DNA from: a virus
DNA: 33,337 nt
Reading direction: 5' to 3' (one strand)
IMG/VR virus record: IMGVR_UViG_3300046167_000430
Coordinates: 1-33,337 of that record
A program made the translations under genes and the position numbers. Positions 12,054-20,722 of this stretch are shown in pieces. The stretch's first letter is position 1. Each line of letters begins with the position of its first letter. Below the pieces are notes generated by a model. That model was not told the origin of the DNA, did not search any database, and saw only the letters and a program-made list of their open reading frames with translations.

Positions 12054-12460
12054 TACTTCAAAGGATTACTTGCGGCGTCTAGCCCTCTCCACAAGTCATC
12101 TATCTCCCTGTTTATCTTGCTGAAATTAGTGTCTATTGATTTGACTTTTTCGTCAAACTGTTTGACCAGCAGGTCATTCTCGCCAGTGGTTTTCTCAACC
12201 TCGGCTATGCGGTCACGCAAGTCCAGCAACTGCTTTTGATTTTCCATGATGGTCGCCAGATTAGTGCCAAGCACAGTCAGCTTTTCAGCAGTGTCCCCGT
12301 TGCCTGATACAGCTTGTTCCACAGCCTCAATCCGACCAAAGAACTCAGCCGTGGCCCAAATGCCACCGCCCACAGTAGTGCCGATAGACATAACAATAGC
12401 AATCCACACGCCGCGTAGCTTCGTGCCACCGATTGTAAGTTCTGTATCTTCTAGGCTCAT
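12053..12460 (-). CDS. Membrane-anchored coiled-coil protein, 135 aa
   Basis: Residues 18-40 (VWIAIVMSIGTTVGGGIWA) are one membrane span. Residues 45-125 form a long Glu/Lys/Leu-rich coiled coil (ENQKQLLDLRDRIAEVEK). With one N-terminal anchor and a periplasmic or cytoplasmic coiled coil, it resembles inner-membrane spanin or accessory lysis proteins in shape, but no family is certain. It overlaps both neighbours by a few bases, so it is part of the lysis block. Confidence 0.7.
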   Translation of the reverse strand: MSLEDTELTIGGTKLRGVWIAIVMSIGTTVGGGIWATAEFFGRIEAVEQAVSGNGDTAEKLTVLGTNLATIMENQKQLLDLRDRIAEVEKTTGENDLLVKQFDEKVKSIDTNFSKINREIDDLWRGLDAASNPLK

Positions 12461-13258
12461 CGCATATATGATTGTTGTTCGTTGTAAATCTGCTCGCCTT
12501 GGCCCAACACTTCGGCCGCAGTGACCATATCGCCCTGCAGAAAATTGTGAAAGCTAATGCTACCGACATTGCTTGCCCAGTCTACATATAGACTGTCATT
12601 GGTCGCAGAATAAGAGATAGTCGCCTCAGACATTGACTGATTGTAGTTCTGGGCGTGGTCGTCAGATATGCTTGTGAGGCTCTCATTCTTAGATGCGGCC
12701 AAGAACGGCTCCAGCGTCACGAGCGTTGACTGCGATGTCCTCAAGCGACTGATTATACTCGACTACAGTCTCTTGTTTGATGCTCACATCGTTCTGATTT
12801 ACATATTCCTGAACTGCAATCTGGTCATCCACGTTGTTTGTTTCTTGTGCTACCTCTGCCTTTTCAGCGACCTCCTCGACGACAGCAAGCTGGTGGCTGG
12901 CAATCACAAAATTGTCTACAGCCGCAGAGACCGCGACCATTGACTCAGCCGCCTTGTTTTCCAACGCCATTTGTGTGGTGAAATATAGTGCGCTCTCAAC
13001 ACCTGCCAGAGCATCGTTATATGCGTTCACATCCGTCTCTGTGATGAAGTAATCCTCTGTCGTGACAGAGCTATAATCTACTACGCCGCCAATGCTGGCG
13101 TAATGCTCTGCACCGTATGCCGCGTAACGCCCCTGCTCCAGCTTGACTGCAATGGTCTTGCTGGCGGCGACCAATGTGTCAATCGTTGTCTCTGCTTGAA
13201 CTGCGGAAACGCTCAGAAATGCTGAGACCAGAGTCACTATCTTCTTCATTGCCATCAT
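12457..13258 (-). CDS. Secreted protein, about 266 aa, one frameshift
   Basis: Two overlapping frames join when one base is removed in GTTCTTGG near 12697-12702, giving ...DAGAVLAASKNESLTSI. The length 3n+1 agrees. The N-terminus is a signal peptide (MKKIVTLVSAFLSVSAVQA, cleavage after AQA-like site). The mature part is acidic and repeats the phrase YNQS (EYNQSLEDI and NYNQSMSEA). The start is ATG 13258 or 13249. It lies beside another secreted protein and the lysis genes. Function unknown; a periplasmic or outer-membrane-directed role at lysis is inferred from export alone. Confidence 0.6.
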
Positions 13259-13811
13259 CCTTGCCTATCATCAAAATCTTATCGTAATACAATTTTCTTT
13301 TCTTGTAATCAGGTATAAACGTCTTCGGGTCTCGCTTCATTAAAAGAGTGGCCGCGCGGCCCACAACCAGCTTCCCATTTACTGATATTGGGCAGGGTGT
13401 AGCGCTGGCAAACATAGCCTTCCAAGTGTCTAGCGACTGGCAGAGCCTAGCAACGGAAGCGATAGACATACCTTGCTCCTTGAGGGCTTTCGCATCCCTG
13501 CGCCTGTTGCACTCCTCATCCTGCTTATAGCCACCCATAGATAGCCCAAGGACGTTTACCTGCACACCCATGCCACGCCCTATCAGACAGCTTTCATTGC
13601 CCCCAGATGGCGTACTGGGAGAGACAGCGGTGGGTGGTGGGGTAATGTTAGAAGCCGCTCCAGCCCCATTATAATTTGTTGTTGATGTGGAGCTTGGGTT
13701 GTTACTGCTAACGGTGCTGTTGAGGTTACTAGTATTCAGGTCACCCGTCTGTTCGTTTTGTGCTTTTGCCGTTGAAACGGTCAGCAGTATGACAAGAAAG
13801 AGACGGAGCAT
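13179..13811 (-). CDS. Secreted Ser/Thr/Asn-rich protein, 210 aa
   Basis: Signal peptide MLRLFLVILLTVSTAKA, then a Ser/Asn/Thr/Pro linker to about residue 75. A domain with four Cys follows (ESCLIGRGMGVQVNVLGLSM, EECNRRRDAKAL, ARLCQSLDTW, ATPCPIS), probably two disulphides in the periplasm. The C-terminus is basic then acidic. I recall similar exported proteins in marine podovirus genomes without function. It overlaps the next gene by 80 bases in another frame, which is unusually long and may partly reflect the start choice of that gene. Confidence 0.7.
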   Translation of the reverse strand: MLRLFLVILLTVSTAKAQNEQTGDLNTSNLNSTVSSNNPSSTSTTNYNGAGAASNITPPPTAVSPSTPSGGNESCLIGRGMGVQVNVLGLSMGGYKQDEECNRRRDAKALKEQGMSIASVARLCQSLDTWKAMFASATPCPISVNGKLVVGRAATLLMKRDPKTFIPDYKKRKLYYDKILMIGKDDGNEEDSDSGLSISERFRSSSRDND

Positions 13812-13815
13812 TTCA

Positions 13816-13986
13816 TTACTTAAAACGCGCGACCAGTGCTTGTATAGTCTCAGTTTCGTAGATTCTAAGAAGAACCCAGATTAGCGATGCAACAGCAGTG
13901 AACTCAGGTATCCAAGCAAAATATGCGCCTAGCGTTACGCCACCTGCGGCCATATCAATCACTGTTTTGGTTTCTTCGGTTACCAT
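13816..13986 (-). CDS. Small holin-like membrane protein, 56 aa
   Basis: A 56-codon frame, MVTEETKTVIDMAAGGVTLG to start. It has two hydrophobic segments, about 13-28 and 30-42 (FTAVASLIWVLLRIYETETI). The closing WVLLRIYETETIQ motif is typical, in my memory, of a short holin family in marine podoviruses. It stops five bases before the next gene. With the larger holin at 11224-11616, the phage would have two holin-like proteins, perhaps a holin and an antiholin or pinholin. Confidence 0.7.
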   Translation of the reverse strand: MVTEETKTVIDMAAGGVTLGAYFAWIPEFTAVASLIWVLLRIYETETIQALVARFK

Positions 13987-13995
13987 AATAAGCCT

Positions 13996-14064
13996 CTAAA
14001 TATCTAAGATTGTTTTTAGTGTATCTGTATCAGATGCCGCGTCAATGTCTCTTGTCTTGGTCAT
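13996..14064 (-). CDS. Possible 22-aa ORF
   Basis: A 22-codon frame (MTKTRDIDAASDTDTLKTIL plus two residues) begins directly after the stop of the upstream gene and ends nine bases before the small holin. The opening TKTRDIDAAS recalls the N-termini of tail-fibre proteins, so it may be a fibre remnant. Too short to be sure. Confidence 0.3.
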   Translation of the reverse strand: MTKTRDIDAASDTDTLKTILDI

Positions 14065-14379
14065 TTATTGTGTCTCCGATTTTGGATACTTGGCTTTGAC
14101 GGCCAAACACGCATCAATGTATTCCTGCTTCTGGACTTCATCGCCCTTAACAATAGCATCTAAGTAATCCTCAACAGGCGGGTATTCTTCTTTGCGGCTA
14201 CGAGCATATTGTTGCCCGTCATGCTCTGCTTGCAAGCGAGCCAACTCTGCATCAATCTCGGCATCGGTTGGCTTGGCAATGTCATCGGACAACCACAGCA
14301 AGTCAGTATCATTTGACAGCACAAACTCTGATGTAGGGTGCAAGGATTTAATGGCCGAAGCCCTATCAATTATGCTCAT
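14065..14379 (-). CDS. XkdW-like tail fibre assembly-type protein
   Basis: A 104-residue protein. The N-terminal region (HPTSEFVLSNDTDLLWL) is a small beta unit, followed by the helix PTDAEIDAELARLQAEHDGQ and the motif YARSRKEEYPPVEDYLDAI. This combination is common just after tail fibre genes in marine phages and matches the XkdW-type domain. It overlaps the fibre gene by four bases. Likely role: chaperone or accessory of fibre assembly, or a small fibre-tip component. Confidence 0.65.
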   Translation of the reverse strand: MSIIDRASAIKSLHPTSEFVLSNDTDLLWLSDDIAKPTDAEIDAELARLQAEHDGQQYARSRKEEYPPVEDYLDAIVKGDEVQKQEYIDACLAVKAKYPKSETQ

Positions 14380-15392
14380 TGTTCTACCTCTATGACTGTG
14401 ATTGAACTGGTAGTAGTCCAGTGTCCAGTGGTGTCTGAAGAATAACCGTTTCCTCGATTATAGCCCACTGCGTAGCTCGAACTAAACCCTCTAATTCTCA
14501 AGTTGTAAGTTACAGCACTTGTAGAACCTAGGCTTTCTTCAACTGTAAAAGAAACTCCAGCAGGCGCTCTAGTGTCACCTGTATATCCCGCAAAAGCACC
14601 GTGAGCAGAAAAAGTATTTGGACCAATTTGCGAGGCAACGCTACCGTCTCGATACAATTTTGCCGCCACAGCCTCACCAGAGCCAGAAGTGCTACCCAAG
14701 AAAGTATTGACTGTAATATAAAGTTTAGATGTGGAAGATAAAGGCGTGAAGCTCAAGCTCAAAGGCGTAGCTGTAAACGTGCTAACGGCATAAGTGGCGT
14801 GAGAGGTGTCGTGAGAATTTTTCACTTGCAATACTTTACCACCAGAAGGCAAGTTTGTAAGGGCAGAGCCATCACCAGTAAATGTCGTGGCCGTTACCCC
14901 ACCAGTAAACGTCGCGCCCGTTAGCATAGCCGCACCAGCAGAGGTTACGTTTGCTGTATCTGTTACATCGGCCAGAGCCTCAATACCAGCGAGCTTCGAA
15001 ATATCACCAGCAGTCGTGAACTTGTTTGTTGTCGCGGAATCGGAGATATCGTCAGCGTCGAGAACAACGGCGCCCGTTTGAGTGTTTACACTGTCTACAA
15101 GATTGACCTCTGCGCCTGACGCAATACCGTCCAGCTTTGTGCCATCTGTGGCTACGTCACGCCCATCAACCGTTCCACCGACTGTAATGTTTCCAGTGAC
15201 GCCAAGAGAGACGGCAGAGGGGCTTGTGAGAGAAACGGTGCCATCATTAACATCCGCCAAGTCCGCCATAACCTCTCTAAACGCATTGTTTACATCAGCA
15301 GGGAACATCAGGTTTTCACCCAGAGGCACATCCTCAACATCTGTGTTGTTAGCGGCTACATTGTCATATTGCGTGATATTAGATTTGGTCAT
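14376..15392 (-). CDS. Tail fibre protein A
   Basis: The 338-residue protein starts with a module also found in the fibre at 15697 (ITQYDNVAANNTDVEDV, then NNAFREVMADLADVND), probably the part that attaches to the tail. Beta-helix-like repeats follow (VSLGVTGNITVGGTVDGRDV). The C-terminal receptor-side domain is Ser/Thr/Gly-rich (SLSFTPLSSTSKLYITVNTF) and ends in a distinct TTSSITVIEVEQ strand. It binds the host surface. The start is ATG 15392, two bases after the upstream stop. Confidence 0.8.
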   Translation of the reverse strand: MTKSNITQYDNVAANNTDVEDVPLGENLMFPADVNNAFREVMADLADVNDGTVSLTSPSAVSLGVTGNITVGGTVDGRDVATDGTKLDGIASGAEVNLVDSVNTQTGAVVLDADDISDSATTNKFTTAGDISKLAGIEALADVTDTANVTSAGAAMLTGATFTGGVTATTFTGDGSALTNLPSGGKVLQVKNSHDTSHATYAVSTFTATPLSLSFTPLSSTSKLYITVNTFLGSTSGSGEAVAAKLYRDGSVASQIGPNTFSAHGAFAGYTGDTRAPAGVSFTVEESLGSTSAVTYNLRIRGFSSSYAVGYNRGNGYSSDTTGHWTTTSSITVIEVEQ

Positions 15393-15393
15393 A

Positions 15394-15693
15394 CTAACCC
15401 TCTATAACTTTTGGCTTGCGGCCCTCAGTGGCGGCAACCATAAGCTCTAAGCTGTTGTTGTTTGCCTTAACCATTTCATTCCTGAAGCTCTCTATTGCCG
15501 CCCCAGTATGATTTGTTTGTCTTCCGTTTTCAATAAGAAGAACTGGTAGCATAGCCATAGAGCAACCCCAGTCGGCCATCTCTTCGCCCGTCTGAGGATT
15601 GGAGCCTCTCAACTCAATAAACCAAGCGCAATCCATTTGCTTGCAAGGCTCAAAGTTGTTGAGCGGACAGTTATGCTTAACTTCCAGTTTCAT
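15394..15693 (-). CDS. Conserved four-cysteine protein between fibre genes, 99 aa
   Basis: The N-terminal half carries four Cys (HNCPLNNFEPCKQMDCAWFI and WGCSMAMLP), a pattern for metal or Fe-S binding or disulphides. The C-terminal half is helical. I recall this protein near the tail fibres in many marine phages, always of unknown function. It lies between two fibre genes with gaps of one and three bases, so it belongs to the same transcript. Confidence 0.75.
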   Translation of the reverse strand: MKLEVKHNCPLNNFEPCKQMDCAWFIELRGSNPQTGEEMADWGCSMAMLPVLLIENGRQTNHTGAAIESFRNEMVKANNNSLELMVAATEGRKPKVIEG

Positions 15694-15696
15694 GCG

Positions 15697-16401
15697 CTAG
15701 TCTTTCGATGCGATGATTACGTCTACATATTGAACGTCTAGGTCGATTGCTGTGCCAGTGAAAGTACCTGTGCCAGTGTGAGTGTGTTCTGCGTCTCCGC
15801 CAGAATCGCTTGACTTACCAACGTCAGCTTGAGCCCCACTATCGGCCATCAAGTAAGCCCAATCGGAACCTTGGCCTCGGTGTTGCTGGAATGGCGCGTT
15901 TTCAGTAGTAAGGTTTGCCCCGCTTAAAGTGGCAGATGAGCGCGTTGACTCAAAGGTAAAGTGACTGTGAGTTGGCATTTCAGAAATAGACAGGGCATGT
16001 CCAGCCACAGTTACGGCCACAGTACCAGCAGGGGTTTGACTAGCAAAAGCAGTCTCAAACGCTACGCTACCACCTGTGCCGACAGTTCCGTTTGTAATCC
16101 GCAAAGCCTTGTCGTTGTGCGTTGTGTCCTTTGTCCATCCAGTCGGAGCGGTTGTTTGATTAAACAACATCTTCGTGCCAGCAGGAAACGCATCAATCGC
16201 AACGCTGTTAATTGTCGCTGTGTCAAAGTCAGGAGAGACAAGAGAGACAGCACCAGAGTTGACATTAGCCAAGTCTACCATCATCTCACGAATGGCATTG
16301 TTAATGCCAGCAGGACTACAGCCCTCGTCTATGTTCACACTCTGAATGTCGGTGTTACTTCCGACTGTAGCGCTATAATCTCTAATACTATTTTTTGCCA
16401 T
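15697..16401 (-). CDS. Tail fibre protein B, tail-collar type
   Basis: A 234-residue protein. The N-terminal module (IRDYSATVGSNTDIQSVNI, INNAIREMMVDLANVNSG) is shared with fibre A. From residue 75 comes a tail-collar domain: AGTKMLFNQTTAPTGWTKDT, HALSISEMPTHSHFTFES, and a His/Gly/Thr-rich end (DAEHTHTGTGTFTGTAIDLD) leading to VQYVDVIIASKD. Collar-type tips of this kind hold iron through His pairs in T4 gp37-like fibres, and the H-x-H motifs here are compatible. It probably forms the short fibre or the host-range tip. Confidence 0.85.
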   Translation of the reverse strand: MAKNSIRDYSATVGSNTDIQSVNIDEGCSPAGINNAIREMMVDLANVNSGAVSLVSPDFDTATINSVAIDAFPAGTKMLFNQTTAPTGWTKDTTHNDKALRITNGTVGTGGSVAFETAFASQTPAGTVAVTVAGHALSISEMPTHSHFTFESTRSSATLSGANLTTENAPFQQHRGQGSDWAYLMADSGAQADVGKSSDSGGDAEHTHTGTGTFTGTAIDLDVQYVDVIIASKD

Positions 16402-16404
16402 TAT

Positions 16405-18462
16405 CTAATTTCCTTCATTGATGGACAAGAGTCCAGAAGTTGCCTCTACGGTAGGAATGGGTGCGCGTGTTAGTGCCGTCGCTGGTGCGCTTAAAAGTCC
16501 AGAGCCAATCTCTCCAAGACCTGACAATATAGACCTACCAGTGCTGGGGTCTACTTTGCCGTTTCTGATTAAAGTATCTATCGCCTCTTTCCTTGCGGCA
16601 GGTGTGCTGGCAAGGAGTATATTGGATACCTCAAGAGCTTCATCAGCGCCCATTTTACCAGTTCCAGTAAGCGCTCTAACAATGTTACCACCAGCAACAA
16701 ATGCGGCAGAGCGTTTGTTTTGCCCTGCGGCCCTACCAGCCACAGAGGGAGCAAGAATGGCTCCTTTGAGGCTTTCGAACATACTTCCTACATCCTCTGG
16801 CCCTTTAGGAGTTTTGGGCAACATTGTCTTGCCGCTTTCAGCCATTTTTACTTCAGAGCGTAGAGTTTTTACAAAGGCGTCAAATGACTCTTTGTTCGGC
16901 CAAGCCGCTCTCATGTTCTCAATCTTTTTGCTTTTTAAGAGACCCTTAATTGCTGAAATATCATTATCCGCTAAAGACTGCTTAACCTTATCCAAAACTC
17001 CGAGTCTAAACACATCTTTTTCCTGTGATGTGAATTTAGACAATTCTTTAGAAATTTGCTTTGGCGTTAATTCTTTTTTTCCAGTAGAAAAAATTTGCTT
17101 ACCTAAATTAGCGGCGCTTTCAATTTTGAACGCCCTCTCTGCTGGCTCTCTTGCCAAAGCGTAAGATGGATTTGCTTCGTCAAGGGCGTTAAGAAAGGCC
17201 TCTTTTGCAGACATCAGTCTTTTCTCTAGAGCTTTGTCTTTGGCTTCACCGCTAGCACCTCTCGCTATTCCGATTTGACGGTCTAAGATTCTTTTGGCTT
17301 CGTCAAAAACCCTCATAAGATTAGGAACTTCTTTATCTACTGTTTTGCTTAGAATTTTAGCTCCTTCAGGGAACGTAACACCCATGGTCTGGCGCTCCGC
17401 TTTAATAGCCGCTTTAACCGCTTCGTCAACAAGTTCATTGTTCAAAATCTCACTCAGCGCCATTCCCGTTTTTGGGTCTACTGCACTTAAAAACTCTTTA
17501 CGATTGGAGATTCCAGAAAGAGGAAAATTAGTTACACCCTTTGTATAGGCTTTTGTTGTTAAATTCTTTGCCTCTTCTTTTGCAATAGAAACCACGTCGT
17601 CAGCAGTTCCTTTAGGGAAGGCTCCAAACCCTTCGTCAAGCCTAGATAGACGAGCGGCCTCACGAGCCGACAGAAGGCCAGCAGTTGCTGTTCTGGGTTG
17701 ACCCACACTCTTAGCGGTTTCACCAACCAAAAACTCAAGGCCCTCTCCAGTAGATTCTGGTGCAACGGCTTCAGCAAGAGTAACTGGTCGAGTGGTTTCT
17801 ATTTGCTTTGAGGGTATGCTTTTAGGCGGCGTTCCCGCCGCTTCCATTGTTTCAACTATTCTTTCTACGGCTCTTTGTTTAGCTGGCTTAAACATTTCAA
17901 GAGCGGCGCTACCAGCACCTCTACCCACTTGAGCCAATCCCCTTAATGCACCGCCAACCACAGGAATACCCGCGCCCAATAATCCGTAAGCGCCTGCTGT
18001 TTCAAGCTCTTCTCCACGCTCAGATAAACCTAAGCCAGAAAGCAACCCGTAACCTCCCCCATACCCTACCGCTTTTGGTATATTAGATACAGGAAGCAAC
18101 AAAGAAGATGGAACCATTCCCAGAGCCTCAGACGCCTGTCCATACCCGCCAGTAAGCTCACGAGCGGACTCCACGGCTTTTTGAGGCCCTTCGACGCCAA
18201 CGGCGGCCAAACCCTTTGCGGGCAGACCTAGTGTTGCACCCTGTAAAGCAAGAAGGTCAAGGGCCTGAGCCTCTGGTGTGCGTGGGCCAAGAGGCTGAAA
18301 AGAACCCATAACATTCACGGGCATTTGTCGAGATTCTTCGCTAACCTCAAGCATATCAGAAATAGAATCAAGCAAAGACTCTGAGGGTTCTTGTGGTGGC
18401 TCCGTTACCGTCGGCTGGGATTCCTCAACCTCTTTCATCAAATCTTTAATAAAATCGTCCAT
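16405..18462 (-). CDS. Large internal virion (ejection) protein, 685 aa
   Basis: The start is placed at ATG 18462 (MDDFIKDLMKEVEESQ) after AAAGG; the longer frame to 18528 would overlap the upstream gene. The N-terminal 60 residues are acidic. A Gly/Ala-rich amphipathic stretch (GYGGGYGLLSGLG to GAGIPVVGGALRGLAQVGRG) follows, then long Lys/Glu helices. This pattern, and its place as the last of three such genes before the fibres, fits an ejection protein that inserts in the host envelope, like P22 gp16 or T7 gp16. No lytic transglycosylase motif is seen. Confidence 0.7.
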   Translation of the reverse strand: MDDFIKDLMKEVEESQPTVTEPPQEPSESLLDSISDMLEVSEESRQMPVNVMGSFQPLGPRTPEAQALDLLALQGATLGLPAKGLAAVGVEGPQKAVESARELTGGYGQASEALGMVPSSLLLPVSNIPKAVGYGGGYGLLSGLGLSERGEELETAGAYGLLGAGIPVVGGALRGLAQVGRGAGSAALEMFKPAKQRAVERIVETMEAAGTPPKSIPSKQIETTRPVTLAEAVAPESTGEGLEFLVGETAKSVGQPRTATAGLLSAREAARLSRLDEGFGAFPKGTADDVVSIAKEEAKNLTTKAYTKGVTNFPLSGISNRKEFLSAVDPKTGMALSEILNNELVDEAVKAAIKAERQTMGVTFPEGAKILSKTVDKEVPNLMRVFDEAKRILDRQIGIARGASGEAKDKALEKRLMSAKEAFLNALDEANPSYALAREPAERAFKIESAANLGKQIFSTGKKELTPKQISKELSKFTSQEKDVFRLGVLDKVKQSLADNDISAIKGLLKSKKIENMRAAWPNKESFDAFVKTLRSEVKMAESGKTMLPKTPKGPEDVGSMFESLKGAILAPSVAGRAAGQNKRSAAFVAGGNIVRALTGTGKMGADEALEVSNILLASTPAARKEAIDTLIRNGKVDPSTGRSILSGLGEIGSGLLSAPATALTRAPIPTVEATSGLLSINEGN

Positions 18463-18473
18463 AAAATAAACCT

Positions 18474-19688
18474 TTATTGATATTGTTTGCGAACGCGCTG
18501 TTTTTGGTCGTATGTTAGCTGGCTCCACAAATCATCGGTTCCCCCACTGTTATAATAACCCTCTGGAGGCCCAATCATCGGCGCATTTATAGTAGGTCGA
18601 GTTCTTCGGCCCAAGGAAGAGGCGTCAAAATTATAGTTTTCGTTCATTTCACGGTATGACAAGTATTTTTCTTGCATAACCTCCCGAACCGCTCTTCCAA
18701 TAAGCTCTGGATTCGCTGTCCAATCACCCGCATAACCACCAAGTCTTTCCATGACACGAATTGCATCTGGCTCTGTTAAAACACCAGCGCCAACAACCTC
18801 TCTCCTAATTGCGCCCAAGAGACCCTGTTGACCTCCAAGTGCCGCTTGAGATGCTAATTCCTGAGGAGTTAAGTCCTGCCCAAAGAAAGTCTTAAATTTA
18901 GACTTAATGTTTGTCATCTTGCCAGAAAAACCTCCCTCAAAGTCACTTATTCTGTCAAGGAACATTTGGCCCTGTCGTAAGGCGCTCTCTGATTCCAATA
19001 GGTCTGGCGTCGACGCGCGCAAATCTTTGGCGCTAATCTGACCTTTGCTTTGAATTGTAGATGTAGTCAGCTTATATTTTTCATTGTCTATTTCTGAAAA
19101 ATCACTCGCCCTTACATATTTCCCTGTAACGGTGTCAACTAAAGCATGAACAAAATCATTGGGGTCGTCGACGTTTACAAGTGTTTTGGAAAATTTATAT
19201 CGCGCTCCCGATTGCCCTCCACCCTTAGCCCTTTCTAATGCCGCCAATGCCTCTAGCTTCTCTATCTCTGGCTTTTGCAAAGCCAGTTTCTCTTGGGCGC
19301 GTAATGCTGGCAATGAAGCCGCAATGCCTTGAGGGGTAATGTTTTGCAGTTTGGCCAAGTCAGAGCCAAGAACCATGCTGGGCTGTGACATCTGTGCTTG
19401 CCGATAGAAGCGCTGGGTATCAATAATATCACGAGACATTTGCTCTGGGTCAATGCCCGCGACAGCCGCACGTCCCGCACCCAACAAGCCAGAGCCAACC
19501 GCCTGACCAGCGCCTAGTAGACCATCACCAATACGAGAAAGAAGACCCTGTCGCGGTGAAGCCGCCGACATAGCGGACATAGCGCGAGAAACGTCTTGGT
19601 CTGTCATTAGTGGCCGCTCTTCCATGGGGGCTTGCTGTGCCTGAATAGTAGGAATGTTCATACCAGAAAGTGGATTAACTAGAGCCAT
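18474..19688 (-). CDS. Internal virion protein, 404 aa
   Basis: A 404-residue protein overlapping the previous gene by one base. N-terminal low-complexity segment, a Gly/Ala amphipathic stretch (SRIGDGLLGAGQAVGSGLLG), helices rich in Gln/Ala, and a globular-looking C-terminal half (GGYAGDWTANPELIGRAVRE). No enzyme motif. It is the middle member of a three-gene set typical of podovirus ejection proteins, expected inside the capsid or at the portal and released with the DNA. Confidence 0.65.
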   Translation of the reverse strand: MALVNPLSGMNIPTIQAQQAPMEERPLMTDQDVSRAMSAMSAASPRQGLLSRIGDGLLGAGQAVGSGLLGAGRAAVAGIDPEQMSRDIIDTQRFYRQAQMSQPSMVLGSDLAKLQNITPQGIAASLPALRAQEKLALQKPEIEKLEALAALERAKGGGQSGARYKFSKTLVNVDDPNDFVHALVDTVTGKYVRASDFSEIDNEKYKLTTSTIQSKGQISAKDLRASTPDLLESESALRQGQMFLDRISDFEGGFSGKMTNIKSKFKTFFGQDLTPQELASQAALGGQQGLLGAIRREVVGAGVLTEPDAIRVMERLGGYAGDWTANPELIGRAVREVMQEKYLSYREMNENYNFDASSLGRRTRPTINAPMIGPPEGYYNSGGTDDLWSQLTYDQKQRVRKQYQ

Positions 19689-20722
19689 TATTGATTTCCC
19701 CCAAACATAGAGAAGTCTATAGGGGCGATGCCAATTCCTGCCGCTGAGGAAGGAGATGATGTAAAGTCATAACCAGTGGTAACGCTTTGAGTATATGGGG
19801 CGGGGTCTTCGACTCCAAATAAGTTTTTAAACCCTGCTGTAAGACCTTTTTGCAGTGACGGAGCTATGCTCGCTCGGAAGATGTCTCCAGAAGAAGCGGC
19901 GTTTGCTCCATACAGAGGCTGGCTCATTTGTTTACCAACGGTAAGTCCGCCTAGAATGTCAGAGTATTCTCTTAACGCACCCACAGGGACTTGTGACTCG
20001 GCAAACTCTTGTGCGGACAAGGCTCCCCCAAGACCAAGGGCGCGGTCAACCGAAGTGAAAGGCATAGAGGTTACAACTGGAGCGGCCTCAACACCAAGTC
20101 CAAGAGACCTGATACCTACCTCGCCTAAGCCAGCCAATCCACGGGCGCCAGCAAGTTGACGCTCTATATCCTGAGCCTGTGCCGCTTGTACATACGGAGC
20201 AATAGCAGTCGTCATTCCCCGACCAAGAGATTCACCCATTGCGCCACTACCGAGGCGACCGCCACGAGCAAACTGAGAAATAATTTTTTCTTGTGTTGGG
20301 GCAAGTAAACCAGAAACCTGAGTTGGAAGTTGAGATGCAGAACTTGGCATTGCCAATAAATCTTGATAAGCGCGAGTTGCTGGGTCTAGAAAAGACTGCG
20401 CTCCACCAAGAAGCTGTTGAGTTGCAAGTGAGGCGGGGTCGTAAAATTGGTCAGGTTGTTCTGCGAGAGCCATGCCACGCTGAATGGCGGCTCTTTCGTA
20501 TGGGCTTAGTTGTTGTACTTGACCCAATAAACCACGGTCTTGAAGGCCTGTTAAGTCTGCAACTCCTCGCTTATAAGCCTCTTCCGTATACTTAGGTGGG
20601 GCCGTTCGCGTAACCTGAGTCCCAACTTGTTGACCGCCACCGCCGCCTCCTCCGCCGCCTAGAAGGGCGCCAGTAGCCGCCGAAGCTATACCACCTGCAA
20701 CCGCCGCTGTCACTGCACTCAT
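19688..20722 (-). CDS. Internal virion protein, Gly-rich N-terminus, 344 aa
   Basis: Starts MSAVTAAVAGGIASAATGAL followed by nine glycines, an amphipathic membrane-active-looking segment. The central region has the phrase ARGGRLGSGAMGESLGRGMT, which I recall in marine podovirus internal or tail proteins, and long Ala/Gln helices. Likely the first ejection protein, comparable in place to P22 gp7 or T7 gp14. It overlaps the cupin-like gene by four bases. Confidence 0.65.
   Translation of the reverse strand: MSAVTAAVAGGIASAATGALLGGGGGGGGGQQVGTQVTRTAPPKYTEEAYKRGVADLTGLQDRGLLGQVQQLSPYERAAIQRGMALAEQPDQFYDPASLATQQLLGGAQSFLDPATRAYQDLLAMPSSASQLPTQVSGLLAPTQEKIISQFARGGRLGSGAMGESLGRGMTTAIAPYVQAAQAQDIERQLAGARGLAGLGEVGIRSLGLGVEAAPVVTSMPFTSVDRALGLGGALSAQEFAESQVPVGALREYSDILGGLTVGKQMSQPLYGANAASSGDIFRASIAPSLQKGLTAGFKNLFGVEDPAPYTQSVTTGYDFTSSPSSAAGIGIAPIDFSMFGGNQ

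Noticed and set aside
18463-18528. N-terminal extension of the large ejection protein
   Set aside because: It overlaps the upstream gene, while ATG 18462 has a good ribosome-binding site and a natural acidic N-terminus.
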